NCBI GenBank assembly: GCA_949126835.1
Contig: OX421509.1
Location: forward strand, 15,370,279 to 15,434,278
DNA from: Anisus vortex
Taxonomy: Eukaryota > Mollusca > Gastropoda > Planorbidae
Reading direction: 5' to 3'
Length of the DNA: 64,000 bases
This document shows positions 12,790-24,541 of the stretch, in pieces. Position numbers and translations under genes: made by a program. How positions within the stretch are numbered: position 1 is the first letter of the stretch; every line of letters begins with the position of its first letter. The notes below the pieces were generated by a model that was not told where the DNA came from, ran no database searches, and saw nothing but the letters and a program-made list of their open reading frames with translations.

Positions 12790-13045
12790 CTAGCTTTTTG
12801 ATAGAGTGGCCAAGCCATGGCCTTTTTATTGATAATAAACTAACAATGGTTCCACATATCAGTGCTGTGGTTAAGGCTTGTTCGTCTCATCTACGCGCCC
12901 TGGGTCAGCTGTGACCTCAACTCAATAGAAGGACGGCCAATACCGTAGAAATCTCTTATCCAGTCAAGGCTGGATTACTGCAACAGTTGCCTGTGGTGTT
13001 TATCCCAGAACCAGCTGCAGATATTTAAACTTGGAAGAGATTTCA
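12790..13045 (+). pseudogene. LINE RT fragment (CR1/L2-like), copy 1
   Basis: Reads HGLFIDNKLTMVPHISAVVK, then CSSHLRALGQL, a stop, PQLNRRTAN and SRLDYCNSCLW..LSQNQLQ. These are the conserved IGVxxDxxLT..HI and LDYCNSLL..L landmarks of CR1/L2/jockey-type reverse transcriptases just downstream of the palm. The fragment is cut off where copy 2 begins. Confidence 0.75.
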
Positions 13046-13051
13046 CGATGT

Positions 13052-14977
13052 ACCGTAACTCTACCGGCAGTCATAACACACGTTAATGAGTTAATGGAAT
13101 AAACAAGACTAGATGCAGACACAGATCCTTTAGCCTCCATTGTTAGAGAAAAAGTGACCGGTACAGAGCGTGTCTTACCTTGACCGTTGTTATATCACGG
13201 GCGGCCATGTATCGCGCGGACCGCCCGTGCGATATTGCATTTCGGGATCAAATAATAAAATAAATAAACACAAAGGGACACAACAATGTCCTTTCAAGAC
13301 AAAAAATCGAAGGAGGTAACTAAATTTTTATTGGGAAAAAAATATTTCAGTTTCAAAGGGAGGTAATTCAATTTTTTAAATTTTAAAAGGAGGTATTTAT
13401 TTTGCATTCCGAATTTTATTTTCGAAATTTCAACATTAATAAATAAATCATAGAAATGGAACCGCTCAATGAAACCAACGGTTTCGTATTCAAAATAAAA
13501 AGATCTTTAAAGTAAAATATTGGACTTTAAAAAAAATAGAACCGATTACACTAAAGTATAGCCAAGAAAAAAATCCTAGATTCTGTAGCTTGAAAATAAT
13601 TGTCCAAATAATTCGTCAACATGTGGCCATGTTTAATGTTTGCAAGAGCAGAGTAACCCGAAATTGCAATTTTTTAAAACATCATTTAAATTCTATATAA
13701 AATAATTTATTCGCATTTTTTTATAGTCTAATACTCGCTGTCTTAATTTCTTTTACACCAAGACTTTTACTGTGGCGTTCACGATTATCTATATCTAGAC
13801 TATATGCCACTTGTCAGATGTACAACTTTTATTTAGAGACAATTAAATTGTTTCATTTTTTATCACAAGAATTACACCGTTAAAATTATCAGTTCATTGG
13901 CTCAGAATACATCGCGTTGAAGTGTTCGGCTCTTCAGAAACAATTTTAAGCTCATTCTTCAGAAATCAAGCACAGTAACCAGTTATGTAAATTAGTTCCA
14001 CTCATGCTGCAGTAGCATAATGATGGTAAATTAAAGGGACGTCCATTAAAGATCTTAACAATTTTTATGCAATATGTCAACTACTGTCAAATTTGACTTA
14101 TAAGTATACAGACGTTTTTATAGATACAAAATAATTACGTCCTAGGCCCGCAATTCCCACTGGGCGGCAGGGATTGGTCAGTGGTAGGGCTAGAACCCGG
14201 TTAGTCATGTTGATAGGCCTACTAATATTAAACAGCAGGACCGTTTTTTTAGTCCTGAAATGACTCAAATACAACACAGTGATACATCGTCCAAGAGTTA
14301 AACTGCGAATCCGCCATCGACTGAGATTGCTCTCTTAGAGCTGAGTTATGCAATAGCGGCAGAGGGCCATGCTTCTGGTGCTGGCAAGGTATAAGTCATC
14401 TTAGCTCCAACCTCTGGACGATGGTAACACTATGCTATGGGCGATCGCATGCTGGTTTAGTTGTCTCCGTTCGTGTTCCCAATTTCAAACGTACATTTGC
14501 ATCACCCCTCGAGTCGTACAGGACCTGTCATAAATGTATTCCTGTAATGTTGGCTGGAGGTGCGTTGGTCGAGCGGATTATGTCTGACACGGGGATGTCC
14601 CCGTCTAAAGCGGACACATCCTCTCGATACCAACATTGAAAGCCAGTCGTATCAATGCCAGCTTTTCTTTGGCCCTGTGGGTTCCATTGGAGAGCTTGTC
14701 TCGTGATGGCTTCAGCTAGCTTTTTGATAGAGTGGCCAATCCATGGCCTTTTTATTGATAATAAACTAACAATGGTTCCACATATCAGTGCTGTGGTTAA
14801 GGCTTGTTCGTCTCATCTACGCGCCCTGGGTCAGCTGTGACCTCAACTCAATAGAAGGACGGCCAATACCGTAGAAATCTCTCTTATCCAGTCAAGGCTG
14901 GATTACTGCAACAGTTGCCTGTGGTGTTTATCCCAGAACCAGCTGCAGATATTTAAACTTGGAAGAGATTTCACGAC
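13052..14977. repeat. 1.9-kb tandem duplication, copy 2
   Basis: Second copy of 11135-13051. It ends TTGGAAGAGATTTCACGA at 14977 and then continues into CCCTATGAACGTG, part of a short tandem repeat of about 74 bp. The shared right end of both copies is therefore itself part of that small repeat. Confidence 0.93.
14716..14971 (+). pseudogene. LINE RT fragment (CR1/L2-like), copy 2
   Basis: Same fragment as at 12790-13045, carried by the tandem duplication, with IHGLFIDNKLTMVPHIS and the same in-frame stop after RALGQL. The shared stop shows that the LINE was already dead before the duplication. Confidence 0.75.
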
Positions 14978-15187
14978 CCTATGAACGTGTTTTCTTTTAC
15001 AATGTAGATAGACAAACTGCATCGTATCCGACTTGGAAGAAATTTCACGAGCCTATGGACGTGTATTCTTTTACATTGAAGATAGACTTACTGCATTGTA
15101 TCCGACTTGGAAAGAAATTTAACAAGTCTTTGGATGTGTTGTTTTATACATTGTAGCTAAACAAACTGCATCAATTTGAACTTGGAA
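14953..15187. repeat. Tandem repeat, about 74-bp unit, three copies
   Basis: Three diverged units share ACTTGGAAGAxATTTCACGA, CTATGxACGTGT, TTTTACA, GTAGATAGAC and TACTGCAT/AACTGCATC. The first unit overlaps the right end of the 1.9-kb duplication. Confidence 0.8.
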
Positions 15188-15943
15188 CTAAAATAACCGT
15201 CACTTCAGTTGTTACGCTTAAAGGAACCGTCACTTCAGTTGCCACGGCTAAAGGAGCCGTCACTTCAGCTGTTACGCCTAAAATAACCGTCACTTCAGTT
15301 GTTACGCTTAAAGGAACCGTCAATTCAGTTGTTACGCCTAAAGGAACCGTCACTTCAGTTGCCACGGCTAAAGGAACCGTCACTTCAGCTGTTACGCCTA
15401 AAGTAACCGTCTCTTCAGTTGTTACGCTTAAAGGAACAGTAACTTCAGTTGTTACGCCTAAAGGAACCGTCACTTCAGTTGTTACGCCTAAAGAACCGTC
15501 ACTACAGTTGCCACGACTAAAAGAAACGTTACTTCAGTTGTTACGCCTATAGGAACTGTCACTTCAAATTTTACGTCTAAAGGAGCCGACACTTAAGTTG
15601 TTACGCCTAAAGGAACCGTCACTTCAATTGTTACGCCTAAAAGAACCGTCACTTCAGCTGTTACGCATAAAGAAACCGTCACTTCAGTTATTAAAATTCA
15701 AGGAACCGTCACTTCACTTATTAAAATTCAAGGAACCGTCACTTTAATTGTGACGACTAAAGGAACCGTCACTTCAGTTGTTACGCCTAAAGGAACCGTC
15801 ACTTCAGCTGTTACGCCTAAAGAACCCATCACTTCAGCTGTTACGCCTAAAGGAACCGTCACTTCAGTTGTTACGCCTAAAGGATCCGTCACTTCAGTTG
15901 TTACGCATAAAGGATCCGTCACTTCAGTTGTTACACTTTAAGT
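15188..15943. repeat. Minisatellite, 30-bp unit
   Basis: About 25 units built on AAAGGAACCGTCACTTCAGT followed by TGTTACGCCT. Most units are exactly 30 bp, so long open frames appear on both strands (TVTSVVTPKG repeats on + and VTVPLGVTTE repeats on -). A few units are 29 or 31 bp and break frame. No start, splice or flanking domain supports translation. Confidence 0.92.
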
Positions 15944-16639
15944 TGTGGATACTAGTCTGTTAGTGACATTATTGGCATAATCGTCTCTAGAGTCTAAAGT
16001 GTTAGGTATGTTCAAGTAGATTATCTCCCCCTGACCTCTAGTTGAACTTTGACACTGTCGCGTCATTAGTTGTTGTTTACTAGATGATGCAAGAGCATTC
16101 TCTCATAGCCTAGAAAATGTTAGAAAGAGATGTTTACAATTTTTTTGAGTTTTTCTTAGAATACTTTTATTCCAGAAATCTTTAACATGTATAGTATAAA
16201 TATAGGAGATTCGCGTTATAGGAAAGAAGTTGTTCTAATATCGATGTAGTCTATATATTCTTTTATAGAGCTTTTATTATAAAATCAGTGGCAGTGTTGT
16301 GTATTTATTGTGTTCAACACCTTACTACATTATATTTAATTCTGTCATAGGATTATTTTTGTGAGTGTATTTATTGTGTTCACCTTACTAAATTGTTTTT
16401 AATTCCGTTGTGGGATTCAAGTGAGTGTATTTTCTTTTTATATTTTTATTTTATATTCAGTATATTAAGTTAGTTAATAAATTATTTTAAATTGGTATCG
16501 TCTGATGTGTTGTTTTATTAAATACATTATTTTTTTTACTAGTAAAAAAGTTAGCTACAAATAATTAGTATTACTAGTTATTTATTACAACCTCTTTAAC
16601 GAGACATCATAATTTAAATTTAATTATAAATGAGATTCG
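15944..16639. other. Gene-free stretch
   Basis: AT-rich. A short direct duplication (GTGTATTTATTGTGTTCA, then CACCTTACTA) occurs at about 16299-16430. No coding signal. Confidence 0.4.
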
Positions 16640-16911
16640 TAATAAGAGGATTGCCGGGAGTTTGGCCTAACAATCAATCTGAATAAAACTGAAATCATAG
16701 GTCAGGATGTTACATCAATACCCAACATCAACATTGTCTGCCATACTCTTCAAGTCACAAAATAATTCACCGTCTTAGGTTCGAGCATTTCAGATAATCT
16801 GTCAATCGACAACGAGATAAGCAAAAGAGTGGGTAAGGCATCAACTGACATGGCTACGCTATTTTGGGAAAACTCAAAACTTACGAGGACCACCAAAATG
16901 ATGTTCTACAG

Positions 16912-19185
16912 CAAGGGTCTGCAACCTTAGGCACGCGTGTCAAACTTGGCATGCAGAGCGATTTTCAATGGCACGCGAGAGACCTCCATGAGTTGTTTTT
17001 GTATTGATGATAAAAACTAACATTTCCCGGTTCTTAATGAAGAAAATTGACTGTTGCAGCCGATGTTTCTGAATGACAAAGCGACACATTTCAGTAAGTG
17101 TAACGCATTTACAAGGACGGGGTCAAACAGCACTTGAACTGTTAGACCACTGGAATGGATTGAGATATATTTTGAGTGAAATAAATTTAAAATATTTAAC
17201 TATATGTACTTCCCTTTATAAAGGCATATATTAAAATAGATAGTTGAGCTTTTTCAGAAATACACAGAAGCAATCAAAGCGGAGTTTTCTAAACAAAGGT
17301 AAGACTTTCAAATTCATGGGCTCATTTTTTTCATACCACATCAAGACTAACTGGTTTGATCTTACTACAACTTTCTAGGATGTAGATATTCTTTTAAGTG
17401 GAGGGATATTGACGATTTTAAAACACAGCTAGTTGAATTGAAAATATTTTAAAAAATGGGCATCAAAATTGCCAATTCGCTGGAAATTATGGATGGAAGT
17501 TGCTCAGGAAAGTCCTGCTATTCTCAACTGCCAGGCATTTCAGCTTTTGGTTCAACTTACACATTTGAACAGAATTTATTGCACATGACAGCTGTGATAA
17601 GCATTCAAAGAGGTCACTTACACTTCACTAATGCCTAAATATGTATCTGCCATTATAAATTAGCGATAAGCATTCACGACTAGGCGCTCATTAACTGATA
17701 CAGATTTTAAAGAGTTCTTATGCGCATCTTCTATAATTAAACATAAATATATGTAATTCTAAAACAAATTTTGTTTTTATAAATTTGAAAAATATAAATA
17801 GCATTATATTAGGCCTATACAATTGTTGTAATTATTAATGTTTCAAAGAAAAACTTTTTAAGATAAAATGGACAAACAAGTAATGCCGGAAATGTTTTTT
17901 ACAACTGTTTAACGTAAAATAATTATATACCTCTAATAATTAAATATTATAATAAATACTGAAATGTTGAATTTATATAAAGAAATACTAATTATTCGGT
18001 AATATGTTATATTACAAAACATAACTTGTTTGGCATCACCGTTGAAGCAAATTTAGAAACTTTATTTTAATTAATGGGAAATAATTAGCCCGTTTTATTT
18101 GCGCTAATATTTCTAATATTATGTTTTATACTTGTCTTTTATAAAAGTTTAAATGCCCAACAATGTATAACTTTATAATGACCAAATTGTAAAATGTAGT
18201 AGAAAATTATATAAATATTATATGAATAAAAAATGACATGCACATTATAAAAACATCACATTAACTACCCAATTATTATGATTACTAGGCATCAATTCCG
18301 ATTAAGTTGTAATCTTTTGACTCGAATATGTCGAAGAACGAAATAAAGTAAATCACAGTCACACTAAGAACAATTATCAATTAATATTAGCAGTTGTTAG
18401 ATCCTTATCTTGACAATTAAAGACCAAGTGAAGAGCTTTTTATCTAATTTTAGTTAACATTAGATTTTGATAATAAATAGTGTATTCAGTATCTGAATGT
18501 TAATAAAAATCATTTAAACAAAATATCAAAGATAACTTTTAAGTAATTAGTTCAATATTTGCACTTAAATGTGTGTGTTTTTTGGAGGACAAATCCAAAT
18601 CTCGTAGCCATTTGAGATGATTTTATTTCCGGCAACATAGGAAAGTGACGTAAGAGAAAGAATTTAAAGTAGGAAAAATTAATATTGTCACATGTTTTGA
18701 ATCTTTTCCCGGTTCTTATTTTTAACAAAATGGTTAAATATAGATTTATAGCGTCGAGTTTTGTTTATTTGTTTTCTTTCTCAAACGTCACTGCCTTTTT
18801 GAGGCTATTCCAAATCTCGTTCCTTTGAGAAAAACCTCTTCATTTGGTCTTTAAATGATAATAAATTCACAATGGTTAGGCCTACCATAATCGTGAACGT
18901 TTGGTAATAAAATATTGTATTTGGTAAAAATGCAAATAAAAAGGATGATAATCAGAAACACGTATTTTTGTTTATTAAATATATAATAAGCCTACGCTTT
19001 AACTATTTTCCCTATATATTTTCTTGCTTTTGGCCTTGGTCGAATTATGGAGTTAAATTAATTGTCTTATAAAAAAAATAACAAAACTTGTATACTATAG
19101 CAGGTTGACTTGTATGCTGTTGGCACGCTGAATGATTTAGAAATCCTAGATTGGCACACTATAAGCAAAAGGTTGCCGACCCCTG
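16912..19185. mobile_element. hAT DNA transposon 2, nested in the LINE
   Basis: Begins CAAGGGTCTGCAACCTTAGGC and ends GGTTGCCGACCCCTG. The inverted end, CAGGGGTCGGCAACC, is a classic hAT terminus. Flanking 8-bp duplications are TTCTACAG (16904-16911) and GTCTACAG (19186-19193), 7 of 8 matching. Removing the element rejoins the LINE frame across the site. The interior is AT-rich and decayed, with one transposase trace. Confidence 0.9.
17456..17650 (+). pseudogene. hAT transposase C-terminal trace
   Basis: LPGISAFGSTYTFEQNLLHM resembles the FGSTYxCEQxFSxM motif of GTF2IRD2/ZBED-type hAT transposase C-termini. It is followed by a degraded KxxxRxxLTxxNL-like stretch and a stop. Only about 60 codons remain. 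Confidence 0.65.
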
Positions 19186-19596
19186 GTCTACAGGACATGC
19201 ATTCTCAGTACACTACTTTACGGCAATGAGAGCAGGTCAGCCTACATGCGCCTGGTACACCAGTTAAACATTTTCCCCATGAGATGTCTGCGCCGAATAC
19301 TGGGCGTCACCTGGAAGGACCACATAGCCAACCATGACCTGGATCGAGCAAATATTCCTAGCATCTACTCCCTGCTAACCCAACGCAGACTGCGCTGGGT
19401 GGGTCATATCAGCCGGATGCAAGACGGCCGCATCCCTAAAGACATTTTGTATGGAGAGCTGGAGTATGGCGCAAGAGTCCCAGGGCGACCAATACTAAGC
19501 TATAGGGACGTCCTTAAACGTGACCTCAGGTCTACAAACATCGACCTGCAAACCTGGGAGCAGTCTGCAATGGACCACACAGCATAGAGACATGCC

Positions 19597-19814
19597 GTTC
19601 ATGCTGGTGTATCTGCCTCTGTTCATGCTGGTGTATCTGCCTCTGTTCATGCTGGTGTATCTGCCTCTGTTCATGCTGGTGTATCTGCCTCTGTTATGCT
19701 GGTGTATCTGCCTCTGTTCATGCTGGTGTATCTGCCTCTGTTCATGCTGGTGTATCTGCCTCTGTTCATGCTGGTGTATCTGCCTCTGTTCATGCTGGTG
19801 TATCTGTCTCTGAG
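19597..19814. repeat. 24-bp minisatellite within the LINE coding frame
   Basis: Nine tandem units begin GTTCATGCTGGTGTATCTGC. In the LINE frame each unit encodes the eight residues VHAGVSAS. One unit (about 19695) lacks a single base and shifts frame. The preceding codon, which is TGG in some related LINE proteins as I recall them, is TAG here. The repeat looks like local expansion of eight LINE codons. Confidence 0.92.
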
Positions 19815-20040
19815 ACCAAGAGAACCAACGATTCTCTGGAGAAAAGAATGAAGAGAAAAGACGCAAAACCGCCAGATATACAGACTGCTACTCAATACAG
19901 ATGCCTCAACTCTTCCAGGCACTGCCACTCAAGAATCGGACTGTTCAGCCACCGCCGACTTAGCAAAAGTAGCCATTGAAGTTGTAGAGTGGCGCATCCA
20001 TTGTCTCTTGAGACAGAAGGGGCCATTATTATTACATTAT

Positions 20041-20659
20041 TATATAGTCTTTAGATAAAATAGTCACAATTTGATGATTTTAAAGTATAGTGTGTCCTTA
20101 AGGAGATATCCCCATTTCAACGCACGCCCGCTTCGATTGCGCGTGCAGACAAACAAGCCTCACATCACAACTGCACCCTCTAAACTCTAAGTTCCAATGA
20201 ATATGGTGAATGAAATTTAGTAAAAAAACAAAAAAAAACAACAACATAGATCTGGAAAAATTTAAGGTATTTCCTTTTGCTACCATATGTCGTGATTATA
20301 GCCTTTAATTTCCATAAAAATTATGCATTGGTTGTTAGTTGAATCAATTTCTCTTACAGTTATAAAGTTGGTCTATTTACATTTTTCACCATTGAAAAAG
20401 AGGGTCTAAAACCAATCAGAAATTTACATGTCAATTATAATAATGTCTTTAAATTAACTGTTAAAGTCATCAAATTATAATAATGTCGTTAAATTAACTG
20501 TTAAAGTCATCAAATTATAATAATGTCTTTAAATTAACTGTTGAAGTCATCATTATATGCGTCAAGGTGTTGACGAAAAGTGAGTATGTTTTCATTAGTT
20601 TTCTCTACTGATACAATATCTCCGCATCCGAAGCTGAATTTGCACAATTGAGGTTTTGA
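20041..20659. other. Gene-free stretch with a 39-bp triplet repeat
   Basis: At about 20433-20550 three tandem units of roughly 39 bp share AAATTATAATAATGTC and TTTAAATTAACTGTTAAAGT. The rest shows no gene. The region ends at the target duplication CATAAAAG (20660-20667). Confidence 0.6.
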
Positions 20660-20667
20660 CATAAAAG

Positions 20668-23165
20668 CAGGCCCCACGAGAGGGGGGTACAGCCGGTACG
20701 CCGTACCGGGGCCCATGAGAGATTAGGGGGCCCATGAAGCCCATGAATATTAAAAATTAAATTGGCAATTAGGCAAGTATTTTTTAATTGTTGCTAGGAG
20801 ATGCCTCGAAACCTCCTACAATCTCACGTGGCGCTGGGGGACCTTCATTTTGATATTCTTTGAATGTGTACTTGAACATTTTGTTAAATATGCAATGAAG
20901 TCTTTAGTTGTAATATAGGGCATGATTATTTTCGATAGGATTTAGGATCTATTTTTTTTTCTCCAGAGACACTTACAAATATAGACCTATGACCCTTACA
21001 GGATTACAGTTCTCCCTGTTAGCTTAGTAGCCTAGGTCTACATACTCTATATCGCTGCATACTAGTACGGCAGTCAAACCTAGTTAGTCGATCCTTTTAC
21101 ACTTTAATGATCTACTGTGCGGTAGCCAAGAGGGGAGGTTGACGGTATCATAATTTTAGACAAATGCAAATACACATTATTCAGTTGCAGCCCCAAGAGG
21201 TGGAAAATACTGTCAAAGCTTCATGGCATTTCTAGCACCATATGGTCAGATCGAATTGAAAGTGTAAAACCATTTGTAGCTCATCTACCAGGGGTTGAAT
21301 TGGCTTTGGAAGACCTGTTAAAGCTGAATCTTACTCCGAAAACCGAAAACAAAAGCTATAAAATGTATATGTTATGTCGGTTCCTTCACTTGCATCATAA
21401 TGCCAGTCGTGTGGCACAGTATACTAGTCCCTATTGACTTCTACAACAAAGTCATTCAAGTTTTGTGATGCGGCAATAGATATGGAAGTTGTAAACATAG
21501 AAAGCTCATAATAAGCACAACTAGGGGCTTTGCGAAACAGTTGGAAAACAATGTGGAAAGAAGCTAAGCTTGTTGCAGCCAACCTGCAGATAAAAGTACA
21601 ATTGTTTAGGAACAGTAATACAACTGCCATAAAAAGAACAGGATTTCATGATGAGGATACACCTGATGAAAATGTGAATGAGATGAATGAAACAGAAAAA
21701 TGCCCTGAAGAAGCCCACTTTCGAAAACACATATTTTATGTTGTATTGGATAGTGTTATTGGAGGGCTTACAGTTCGGTTCAATTTAGTCAAAGATATTT
21801 CTGACACATCCACCACAACCACCAAGAGATGTCAGAAGAAGACATGAAGTATAAAGCTGCTAAGATAGCAGAAAAGTATTATAATGACATAAGTTGTGAA
21901 GACTTTCTTCGGGAAATAATTCACCTAACAATGTTTCACTATGCAAATTTTGGTAAAGAACAGTTGGGTGCATTGGAACTGTTAAATGCTTTGGCAAATT
22001 CCAAATTAGAAAGTATTTATCCGAACATAAGTGTAAGTTCGAGGATGTCCCATACAGCACCAGCCACAGTAGCATTAGCAGAGAGGAGTTTCAAGTTATT
22101 CAGGGAGCTCATAAAAAATTACTTTAGGTCCACAATGAGTCAGGATCGCCTGAACAACTTGGCTAGGCTCAGTATTGAGTCTGGCATTGCAAGACAAATA
22201 AACTTTGACACTGTAATTCGTAGTTTTGCCAAGAAAAAGGCACGCAATGCAGCTCTGTTTTAATAAAACTAGTCTTTTTCTTCTCCGTTTTTTTTTATCA
22301 TTTATGTAGGTCTATTGATGTATTTTCTGTTGACTATTTCTTTTCACGGAACAGTGAGCATTAAAAAGATTTTAGAATATTTTGGTATATTTGTAACAAA
22401 TTAATGATTTGACAGACATGCATAAAATGTGATTAAGATGTATATTTATGAACTTTTTTGTTATAGTAGGCTTACCGTATTCAAAAGTTGTGAAGTTGTT
22501 AATTGTTTATACTTTATATAAATACAATTTAAAACACATTGAACTTGAAGTCTTTTTAGTTGACTTGATATAATATTGCTATTAATTTATTACAGAGTTT
22601 CACCTCTCATAGATATGTCCCAAATTATTAAATCTAGTAGCTGTGACAACTACAAGTATCCAAACATGTGTCTCATATCTCAATTTACTCTCTCAATGTT
22701 CACATTCAAATTAATCCATATTAAAATTAATTATGACAAGTTGATTGACCAACTTTAAAACCTCCAATACTTCTCTAGTTCTTTTCAACCAAATTACTCA
22801 TCAATCATCAGTGAGAGTCACTTTTCCCATTTTACACATCTTGTAATATTTGCTAGATCAATTCTGATCAATACAAAAGCGGTAAAAAATCAGATCTACA
22901 ATAATTTAAACTAAGAATTATGTACCTGATTAATGTATTTTTGTAATAGACCTGTAAGGCTGTGATTGAAATGATTACACTCTAATGGTAAATGGTAATA
23001 TCTATGACAGTTTCACAAAATGATCCGCAGACCTTTTAAAGAGATTCCTGATACTTCAAACGTATGTAATACAAATAAATCATCTAGATATGACTAGTTG
23101 GGGGGGGGGGGGGGGGCCCAGAAGAGACCTCGTACCGGCATCTTTTTTTTCTCTCGAGGGCCCTG
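20668..23165 (+). mobile_element. hAT DNA transposon 3 (ZMYM1-like), complete ends
   Basis: Begins CAGGCCCCACGAGAG and ends CTCTCGAGGGCCCTG, inverted with few mismatches. It is flanked by perfect 8-bp duplications CATAAAAG (20660-20667 and 23166-23173). Near the left end CCGGTACGCCGTACCGG is a small palindrome, and a G-run lies near the right end (23100-23117). The interior holds hAT transposase pieces from about 21230 to 22263. Confidence 0.93.
21829..22263 (+). pseudogene. hAT transposase C-terminus, uninterrupted
   Basis: A clean 144-codon frame contains RMSHTAPATVALAERSFKLF and NYFRSTMSQDRLNNLARLSI, the hAT C-terminal dimerisation motif (P..VA.AERSFS.LK..K.YLRSTM.Q.RL..LA.LSIE), and ends KKKARNAALF. 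Upstream pieces at about 21230-21430 (VELALEDLLKLNLTPKTENK) and 21530-21847 are in other frames with stops. The good state of this last exon-like block suggests fairly recent activity or selection before decay. Confidence 0.8.
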
Positions 23166-23173
23166 CATAAAAG

Positions 23174-24507
23174 CATAAATAACATTTATTGTTTTAATCA
23201 AAATTAAAATGAGCTACCCGTTATTGTATAATATTTTTTTTTACAATAAATCAGTTTACTATGCAATATCATTAAAATTATTTATGGATTTTCTCTCAAA
23301 GAATCGTCTTTGCTTTCAAATCAATTACTCGTAAAATGTATTTAAACAGGCACCTTTTAAAGACGAGTTATACAAATTCGGTTGGTTAAGGGAGGGATGG
23401 GGGGTATTGATGTTGAGAACGGGGAAGGGGGGGGGGAGACGAGAGAGTAAGAGAGAAGGGATGTAGGAGCAGGCATTTGGCAAAAACAAAAGAGAGAAGG
23501 GGTGGCTGGACTTCTTGATCTAAGCAAAGTTGGAAATTGAAACATTAATGGGAGAAAGTGAAGGCTGTTGGGCATTGTGCTGGCCTTACAACCCCTTTGT
23601 ATGTCATGGCCACTTAAAGTAATGAGCCTTTTTAAAACAAATAGCCCGGGAAATCAAACAAATTATGAAATGGTACCAAACGATAATATTTTATATTAAT
23701 TTATTACAACTTGGTCATAAAATTAAGGCAGAAACCGTTTTTAAATTTTATCACAAATACATTAGTTCTATCAGACAACCATATTGAATTGAAATAAGGG
23801 ATTAATTTTATTTTGATTTTGATCAGTTATTTTTCTGTTCTAATTAGCATTATATTGTTTTAAATCTATTCCTATTATGGTCTTTCAAAAGAAGTTTTTT
23901 TCTAAGCGGTTTTTTTCTTGTCGTCACCGTACATTGTCAGTTTTTTTTTTATAAGAAGGTAAATTTGTCACTGTTAGGAGCCACATTTTAGATTTGCCAC
24001 TCTAGGGAAAGGGTAAGTTTTATGCAACCTACTTAAAATAGTCAGCATTTTTTTTTAAAGACTTTGCTTTTATACATTAATATTTATCTATCTATCTGTC
24101 ATTTTGTTTGTTTGCCTGTCTGGTTATCTTTATTTCTATATATCTACATGTATTTACTATCACTTTGTCTGCATTTCTATTTTTTTTTCTTATACACACA
24201 AATAAATGTTATATTATATTAGATATATACTTGAGGTTGTATATACATAATTATATAATCTACTAATCTATTTTATTTTTATTTTTTATGTTTAATTTTT
24301 TATCTATTTATATAAAATCTTTTCACAATCCTTTCACTAAAGTATTTAAATGAGGTAAATATATATGTATGTATCGGTCTATTAAGCCATCTATCTTCAT
24401 CAATGTATACATTATATACTGCATTATTACCGCACTATTCAATTGTATTGGTACAATGTTGCTAATCTCTTGTTGCTAATATATTACTTTTAGGATACAA
24501 CTGAACC
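23174..24507. other. Upstream flank of the host gene
   Basis: AT-rich, with a purine/G-rich patch at 23385-23480. No clear TATA box or initiator could be fixed. TTACTTTTAG at 24483-24492 just before the start codon could be a 3' splice site, so a separate 5' UTR exon may lie further upstream. Confidence 0.35.
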
Positions 24508-24541
24508 ATGGGAACTAAAGAAATCGTCTTTCTGCTTTTAG
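24508..24541 (+). CDS. Host gene exon 1: start and first half of the signal peptide
   Basis: ATG at 24508 follows ACTGAACC and starts MGTKEIVFLLL, then a donor G|GTAAAC in phase 1. It was chosen as the start because joining to the next exon gives a hydrophobic core LLLAL and a plausible cleavage after VSS. Confidence 0.75.

Larger units (their letters stand above)
11135..13051. repeat. 1.9-kb tandem duplication, copy 1
   Basis: From ACCGTAACTCTACCGGCAGTC onward this copy matches 13052-14977 over its full length with a few percent substitutions and small indels (offset 1917 bp at the start, 1926 bp later). It ends with TTGGAAGAGATTTCACGA at the junction with copy 2. The unit includes a short hairpin (11278-11316) and a fragment of a LINE reverse transcriptase at its right end. 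Confidence 0.93.
16640..20040 (+). mobile_element. LINE family B copy, split by a hAT insertion
   Basis: The 5' part (16640-16911) reads CREFGLTINLNKTEIIGQDV, one stop, then FTVLGSSISDNLSIDNEISK and KLTRTTKMMFYS. The 3' part resumes after the hAT at 19194 with TCILSTLLYGNES, then FPMRCLRRILGVTWKDHIAN and LTQRRLRWVGHISRMQDGRI up to a stop at about 19585. After an expanded 24-bp repeat the tail encodes RHCHSRIGLFSHRRL, the degenerate C-terminal zinc finger, followed by (ATT)n-rich 3' sequence. The motif order equals that of the remnant at 6163-6960. Confidence 0.88.
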
